From assembly GCA_051453625.1 (NCBI GenBank), contig JBOZIK010000001.1:78346518-78387402 (forward strand): 40,885 nucleotides of DNA. The letters run 5' to 3'. Shown piece by piece: positions 34,481-40,885 of the stretch (within the stretch, counting starts at the first letter, position 1; the number at the start of each line of letters is the position of its first letter). The stretch comes from Welwitschia mirabilis. Its lineage: Eukaryota; Gnetophyta; Gnetopsida; Welwitschiales. The translations under genes and the position numbers were made by a program. The notes below the pieces were generated by a model that did not search any database, was not told the origin of the DNA, and saw only the letters and a program-made list of their open reading frames with translations.

Positions 34481-34619
34481 GGTTCTTTGCTAATAAATCC
34501 TTACCCTTTATAATTAAACATTTCAATACTACATATTTCCCCATAAGACTTCACCACCAAATGTCTAGTAATAACTTATTCATCCCATGCTACCTAATTA
34601 AAAGATCTTTTGCACTAAT

Positions 34620-36600
34620 CTTATTTCCATCTACTTTTTGATAATCTTTCCTCGCTAATAAAGTAATTTGTGATAGCACCATAATCTCTTGCAAGTGATT
34701 GATGGCTTTATTGATAGCTTCATTTTTGAAATTAGGGAGAATCCTCCTTCTCTAGTAATATTTTACTTTTAAAACCATTTTTATTTTTTAATCAAATCTT
34801 ATTGGTTTTATCTCCTTTAGATCATTTAGGCTCATATAATTTAATATTCTAGAAGGATAGAAAGAATATTACCTTTTTTAATCTCCCATGTTATTAAGTC
34901 TTTAGTTCTTTTTTCTCTCTATAAAGATCCCACTAGAATGGAAAATTATCCTAAGTTATATTCCATTTTTTTTAATTTTCTTTTTAGAATCTTGATTTAG
35001 GGAGGATTTTACCCTAGCTCAATCTTTTTTATTAGGTTGAATTTTTTTAGGAATATATTGTCTTTTATATCTTATATTCCCCTATCCTCTAGATTCTAGT
35101 GGCTTTACTATCTCTTCCTAGGTAGCTACATGAGTTTTGGAACCTCTTTCATCCCCTTTCTAAATAAAGTTTCATATTATTCTATTTAGAATTTCCATTA
35201 CTTTTTCTAGTGGGATCCCAATTGAAGCATTATACTTTACTATGGTTGTGATAGTCATATTGGCTAAAATAATCCTTTCCTTATTGAATATGAAAATAGT
35301 ATCCTAGATATGACATCTTTTTTCTATTTTAAGAAGGATCTCTTCCAAAGTACCTACTCTATTCAAACTAAACATCAACATACCCAATAAACATCCTTAT
35401 TACTCCTCTACACTGAGAGTTATTTCAATGGCCTTCAATGGCCTATTTAACACTAATCTAAGTAGTAATAAAATAAGATCTACTTTATGCCAGCTAATGG
35501 CTAACCTAGATTTATTTATAAAAGTTTCCAATACTATCTCAATTACTATGATTTACTACATGTTATCTTCTGAGAATTTTATGGAGTTATTCGCACAGTG
35601 GTTGCATATGATTTGTATATTATGGAGTTTTATCCCCTTTTCGTCTTCTCTTGCAAAATAATCCTATAGAATGTTTAATACTATTATGAACAAATAAGGT
35701 TAAAGGGGGTTCTTTACTTTAGACCTCTTTCTACATTAACAATCTATGGATATTTTAGTCAATTCTTAGGCTAAATCTTGCTAATTATTGCATTTGCATA
35801 ACTAATTTATTGAAATGTATAAGAAAGTTCTTAATTATCAATATATTCTTAAGGTAATGCTATGTCATACTATCATGAGCTTTTCTAATGTATAGAAATG
35901 AACTTGTTTCTTATTTTATTACATGAAATGAAACAGATCATGATTGAAAATTACCTAGTCCAGAATGAATCTATTCTATAAGAAATTCACTAGTTTGATC
36001 TCACTAAATACTAATTAGTCTATAATCTTAGAAATCAAAATCCTCCTAATTTTTAAAATCATAATCATGTGAGTGTTGTTTTAAGTATGAGAAATTACTC
36101 CTAATTAAAACACCTTATTGAATATCACCTCAATTGATTTTTAAATTATTTTTTAGAATTTCCTAAATAATTTAACTATCTAGCCATCTAGACATGGAAT
36201 TTAATCTAATTTCATTTTTTAAGCATGTTTCATAACTTATTCTCTTTCATCTTCCATAAGGGATTTTCCTCCACCAAGATTTTGATCATAAAGTTGACAG
36301 TTCAATCTCATCTGTCTTTTCCCATAGCTCTTAAAGGTTTTTAATAAAGGCTTATTACATTTGATTATTTTTATATTTACATCCCTTCTATTGTATCTTT
36401 TTATTGGTGTTAGTTTGTCTTTTATTATTAATAATTCTTAAAAAATTTGAGTGTCTTTTCTTGTCCTTCAAGTATTTGATAATAGATCACTGTGCTTAAT
36501 ATAACTCCTTTTATTTTCTAATGCAATGAAGCTTCCAAAGGTACAACCACTCTTCCTTATGTAGTTTCTCTCCCTACTCCTACTTGAGTTAAATCTTTCT
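34620..36600 (-). pseudogene. LINE reverse transcriptase zone, heavily eroded
   Basis: This lies between a clear endonuclease start and a clear ORF2 C-terminus, so it must derive from RT and linker. Individual RT motifs, including the YxDD, could not be read with confidence. The plus-strand frame at 35,428-35,661 is antisense to it and has no independent support. Confidence 0.5.
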
Positions 36601-37478
36601 TAGTTCCTCCTTTATGGCTTATTTTCTACTAAAACTATAGTTCCAAACTTTCCTCTAGTCCTCCAATCATATTGTGGGCCTAACCAGGTTTTCCTATAAA
36701 GAGTTAATTAGATTTTGCTCATTAAGCCTCTAGTTATACTCTGGAAAAAGAAGTATTTCTTCCTCATCCAACAAAACATGTTTTAAACTAAAATAGAATT
36801 TCTTTTCTATGTTCTATCTAAGATTAGAAAGATAAATCTGTGATTAGTACACCATCTTTCCTCTCCCTTCAAAATCTAGTCTCTGTTTCTCAATAAGTTT
36901 TGAAAGACAAGTGGCTTATTAATCCTCAAGAAAATCATTTTAAAACCTTTCCTTTAATTGGATTAAGTAAATTAGAATTTTTGGATTAATAAGTTGATTA
37001 AATCTAATTTCAATATATCTCTTCTATTTCATACACCCCATACCATTCCAGCTACCACCTTCCATCTTTTCCTCCTAATGTAATATTTTATTACAATCTT
37101 CACTTGTTATACATTTTTGGTTTTATAACTTTTTCATAAGCATTTTTCATAGTTTCATTTTTCATATTTAAGATTTCAAATCATAAACATTGGTAGCAAC
37201 CAATCTTGTAACTATAAGATTTAGAACCATTTATTCATTTCTATTTTAGTGTACTCAATATTCTTCCCAGCTAACATTGGCATGTCTCTTGCTTTTTCAC
37301 TATTTTAAACCCATTCTATTTGCCATTGTCTTTAAAGATTCATCAAAAAATCCACTTTTTAGATGTTAGTTTCATGTAAATATGATATTGTTATATTCTT
37401 GCTATAAATAAGTTTTTCTAAAGTTTTAATTCTACATGTTGCTTTTATGCCTCGAATATTCCAACTTAAGATGTTCAT
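36600..37478 (-). pseudogene. LINE endonuclease remnant
   Basis: A methionine codon at 37,476-37,478 (minus) opens MNILSWNIRGIKATCRIKTL, then EKLIYSKNITISYLHETNI. This is an excellent match to the start of plant LINE endonucleases (MklLsWNvRGlg...r...ik.Li......il.LqETK). The glutamine of LQET is H here. A stop follows, and the rest of the domain is eroded; the left limit is approximate. ORF2 starts about 450 bp downstream of the ORF1 knuckle. Confidence 0.8.
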
Positions 37479-37922
37479 GTAGTGATTTTCTTCTTAGGGT
37501 GTTTCATTGAAAGCTTTAAAAGTGTCTTCTATGATCCATTAGTTATGTTTTCAATTGCTTCCTTCTTTGATTTATTTACCATGATTGGTATGCCTCTTTT
37601 TTTATTATTATTTACCTCTTCTTCATTGGAGTTATCTGAATCTAATTTTAATCCTTTGGATTTAGTACTAATTAAGAGAAAAAAATCTGTTAGGAATAGG
37701 ATCTCTGCTAATTAGCTTCTAATTCATCTTTTACGTGGGTAGGTGAATATCTTCTTATTTTTTGCCTTTAGGCTTATCCTTTTTATGTTCTATCTCTAAT
37801 CCCATACTTAGCTTGACTACAGTCTCCACTCTACCCTTTTGACTGATAGTCTAAAAACCCTTCTTATCTTTCTTGAATCATCAAATTTATGAAGCATGCT
37901 CAAACTTCTTGCAAGTTTGACA

Positions 37923-38806
37923 CTAAGTTATTGAGTAGTTGAACATCTCATGATTCTTTCTTCTATAGTTTTCACACATATAATCTTTAAGTTTTGGGTA
38001 GAAATGTATGAAGTGGCTAAAAGCTTTACAATGTGCACAAAGATCTAATATATTCTCATACTTTAGTTCTATTTTATATATACTAAAATAGTGAATCAAT
38101 TTAAATTTGTATAGAGTTTTGATTAGTTCTAAGTCCATCCAAGCATAAAATCTAATGATAATTATTCTTATGCTACTGGTAGTAATAGAGTCTAATTTGA
38201 TTATCTTTCCAAAGTACCCTATCAAGTATTTTAAGAATTCCTAGTTCTAGAGGGCTATACTTATGCCCACTAATCTTCATCTAATTTGGTAGTTTTTGAA
38301 AGATTTTATTAAATTTCTTACTTATCTCAGTCTAGTAATGGCTAGATCACTTATCCTAAAGAACTAGGGACCCCTAACCATCACATTGTTTAAATCCTTT
38401 TTTGACTCAAATTAAAACAATGCCATCCCATCTATAAGGCTACTACCTAAATTGCTTTAAGCCTTAGGTATCGGCTCGATTGAGATAAAATAGCCTATGA
38501 GGCTATATTTGAACCTTTCTTCTAAATCTATAAAGTATTTAGGTGAAAATTTCAACTTAAACAAATCATCCTTCTAGAAAAAAATCATAATAAGAGTGTT
38601 CATGATCAATTTTGGAAGAAACCTTGCCTAGGATTTCTAATCCTTTAAAAACTATAAAATCATGTTGAACTAAAAAACTAACTACTGTTTTCCTATCTTA
38701 GGAAATCATTGCTTTGTGATGCCTTTCTTTTCTTCACTCCACCCTTCAAAAACTTATCATAAGATCACAAAAACCCTTACCAAATGTAGAATCTACTTTG
38801 ACATGG
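37923..38806 (-). pseudogene. LINE ORF1 remnant with zinc knuckle
   Basis: Near 38,380-38,530 the minus strand reads DLEERFKYSLIGYFISIEP, then LGSSLIDGMALF, the start of a DUF4283-like RNA-binding domain. A 100-residue open stretch at 37923-38225 reads IGYFGKIIKLDSITTSSIR, then YAWMDLELIKTL and YENILDLCAHCKAFSHF. This corresponds to the family's vGk.lkiD..T...sr..faR..vevDl.kpl and YE.lp..C..CG..GH....C. The knuckle keeps C, C and H, but its last cysteine is Y. The protein would coat LINE RNA; this copy is broken upstream of the open stretch. Confidence 0.75.
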
Positions 38807-38848
38807 AGCCCCCTCTACTACTATTGCAATGCCAAATTGTATGTTTTT

Positions 38849-39520
38849 GATGGGGTATTTTAAGTAATTTTGCAAGACATTTAGATAGGTTTAAATGGAT
38901 TTTGATGATTACTAAGAGTCAAGGATAAAATCATGGAAATGTGTAATCATTAGCACATTTTGAGGCATTTTTGATGATTTTTGATAGTTTGACTTGATTA
39001 GAAGAGCTTTAGAAGACTATCATTTCCTTCATCATCTAGTTGACAGTATGAACAACACCACATGTAAGTTGATAAGGATGCTAACTAGACTAAAGACGAA
39101 AGATGATGTATGACCTCTCTTGATATAGCATCATCCGCACCATTGTCTGGATGATAGCTAAGATGACAACTATTTTTAGTTAATGCACCAAACTTTACTT
39201 GACTTTTGCAATGTATCATGTGCTTTTTACACATCATTAGGGTTTTTTTTGCATATATTAGGTTTTCTATTGTTAGGATGTTTTATTGTAATAAATACCT
39301 ACTTCATCTTTGAATCTGACTTTTATCTTTTTTAACATTTAAAAATCTTATGATAGGAGATTAAAGGATAAGAGTTCTATTCATTACTACAAAGAGGGGT
39401 CTTCCTTGGCCTTGAGCTGTGTATCCTCCATTGAGATGCTACTACTTTGTAACAAAGATGTTAATTCAAGATTAATAAAAATTTTCTTTTAGATTTGGTT
39501 ATTATTCAGCAACAAATTCA
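38849..39520 (+). repeat. Possible LTR of a further retrotransposon
   Basis: The sequence begins TGATGGGGTATTTTAAG directly after the LINE 5' end and ends in a region with TTTGTAACAAAGATG and AATAAAAATTTTC, typical of the transcript-end part of plant LTRs. No second copy lies in the window, so the borders and the call itself are tentative. Confidence 0.35.
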
Positions 39521-40701
39521 TAGTTAATATAGATCATCAAGTGCAACCTTTGTTAAGGTTGAAATCATTAGTTTAGGATTTGCATTGCATTTCATTTTGC
39601 ATTCATAGAATAATTATTGCATGTTTTCTATATTCTGTTTGATGTACCTAATAGCGTAGGTTGTATGGGGTTAGTGACAGTTTTCTTAATTGATCTAAAT
39701 TACACAAGGTCAATTTTTGTGAGAGGAATATTTGGTAGTTGAATAGATGTTTCATTTAGAATAGTTTTTCATCTTGCATTGCATTTCATTAGTGTGTTTG
39801 ATTTGCATTTCTTTCTTGCATCGTTCTTTCTTTTCATTTGAATCTAGATAGAAAAATACAAAAATACTTCGTTGTAATCCATTCTTTAACTTCAATCCTA
39901 GCGCCTTTAATGAATTACGACAATTGAGTTAACTCTCATCTATACTAGTGTGTATGTTATGCAAATGTTTATGATTGAAAGAATTTTCTTAAGGANNNNN
40001 NNNNNAAAGGTCACAAGAAATTTAAGGATTATTATTATCTAGATACGTTCCTTGGATTTCAATTCAAATTATTTATTTGTGGTAGTATTGTATTTGTACT
40101 ATATATACTGTAGTTCTTCTTTTCATAGTTTTTGATTCCTGTTATGTAAATAATACCCTATCATCCTCTCTATTGCCTAGATGACTAGGGGAATGATAAC
40201 TTAGGGTTAGGGTCTTTCTACTATTTTTTCATAGTTTTGTTTTTCATTTTTTTGCCACATAAAAAGTTGATATTATCGCCTCTATTATCTAGATGACATA
40301 GGAGAACAACTAACAGTGTGTTTTTGTTCTATTTTTTGGTAAATTTATTTTCTATTTTCTATTTTCTGTATAGTGGTCATCCAGGATATCATCTAGATAA
40401 TGACAAGACGATGGTTGTGCAGACATCTTTTCTGAGCATGCAAGGACATAGTAACATCTAGTGAAAAGTTAAAATATCAAAGAAAATAAGCTTCATCAAC
40501 AAAAATAGTAGAAAGAACTTACTTAATAACAAATAAAATTCAAGTATGCACACCCCAAGTAGGTAATTTCAAGATTTAAAGGAATTTTTTCTGCTTTTGT
40601 TATTTTAGAGCCAAATTTTTCAAAAGTTATGAAAATAATAAAATAGAAGTGAAATTGTTTTATCCCTTATTCATTAATGAGTAGCATCACTTAATACAAT
40701 C
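39521..40701 (+). other. Probable untranslated leader of the rightmost retrotransposon
   Basis: About 1.2 kb without coding potential leading to a start codon at 40,702. It carries the repeat TTGCATTGCATTTCATT (about 39,580 and 39,776) and a 13-bp inverted repeat (40,284/40,389). A clear PBS was not found. Confidence 0.4.
39996..40005. other. Assembly gap (10 N)
   Basis: Ten N within the presumed leader. Confidence 0.98.
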
Positions 40702-40885
40702 ATGATAGAAATCTTTGATTCAAATGCAAATGTTACCATTGAAGAGTTAATTACTAGAAGAAGATGTAAAAAACAAAAATCTTTTAACTTACCTCCTAAT
40801 GATGATATGGGACTTAGGACTGAGAATTCTTCTTATTCATCCTTCTTATCTACATCTAAGAATAGTGACAATAGGATCATTGGAA
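40702..40885 (+). CDS. Open frame running off the window, possibly start of gag
   Basis: ATG at 40,702 opens 61 codons without a stop to the window edge, which is notable in this stop-rich DNA. It starts MIEIFDSNANVTIEELITRR, followed by a basic KKQKSF patch and a serine-rich stretch ending in NSDNRIIG. The acidic/polar start, the basic patch and the position after a long leader resemble the N-terminus of plant gypsy gag polyproteins. No domain is complete, so the assignment is inference. Confidence 0.4.
   Translation, partial: MIEIFDSNANVTIEELITRRRCKKQKSFNLPPNDDMGLRTENSSYSSFLSTSKNSDNRIIG

Larger units (their letters stand above)
33885..38840 (-). mobile_element. Near full-length but decayed L1-type LINE, minus strand
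   Basis: From right to left the minus strand shows ORF1 (DUF4283-like block near 38,380-38,530, zinc knuckle near 38,000), the endonuclease start at 37,478, an eroded RT region and the C-terminal zinc-finger/helical block at 34,113-34,470. This is the full domain order of a plant L1 LINE. A possible ORF1 start (MSK) lies at about 38,806. Its 3' end borders the gene-carrying LTR element. No poly-A tail was recognised. Confidence 0.78.

Overview
This window looks like gene-poor, repeat-filled nuclear DNA of a land plant. The base composition is very AT-rich (clearly under one third GC by eye, not counted). Almost every recognisable reading frame is broken by TAA, TAG or TGA at places where the family normally has Q or W, which is the signature of long-term methylation-driven C-to-T decay. 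Recognisable land-plant families are present: Athila/Tat-type Ty3/gypsy, plant L1-type LINEs, an Alfin-like protein and a PLS-class PPR protein. A very low-GC gymnosperm with strong cytosine-deamination bias, such as Welwitschia, would fit. That is an inference from composition and gene families, not a demonstrated match. No intact host gene was found.

Layout. (1) 1-~7,680: a decayed Ty3/gypsy element on the minus strand (integrase, RNase H, RT, protease, gag, then a leader and probable 5' LTR zone). (2) 7,685-8,760: a 5'-truncated LINE fragment, minus strand, related to the LINE at 17.3 kb. (3) ~10,700-14,620: a second LINE, minus strand, with ORF1, endonuclease and RT-C-terminal remnants. 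(4) 14.6-17.3 kb: unassigned AT-rich DNA. (5) 17,337-27,698: a third LINE, minus strand, split inside its endonuclease domain by a plus-strand LTR retrotransposon (20,098-25,277). (6) 27,704-33,879: an LTR element with a perfect 5-bp target duplication, PBS and PPT. It has no recognisable gag or pol; its interior holds a decayed Alfin-like coding fragment (plus strand), a GC-rich PPR pseudogene (minus strand) and an 892-base assembly gap. (7) ~33,885-38,840: a fourth LINE, minus strand. (8) ~38,849-40,885: the probable LTR, leader and first gag codons of another retrotransposon, cut by the window end.

The most interesting part is the 27.7-33.9 kb element, a candidate gene-capturing (transduplicating) non-autonomous LTR retrotransposon carrying pieces of two unrelated nuclear genes in opposite orientations. 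Second is the split LINE with its inserted LTR element, whose LTRs appear to have absorbed an older primer-binding site. The parts do not form a pathway; the window is a layered record of transposition, capture and mutational decay.
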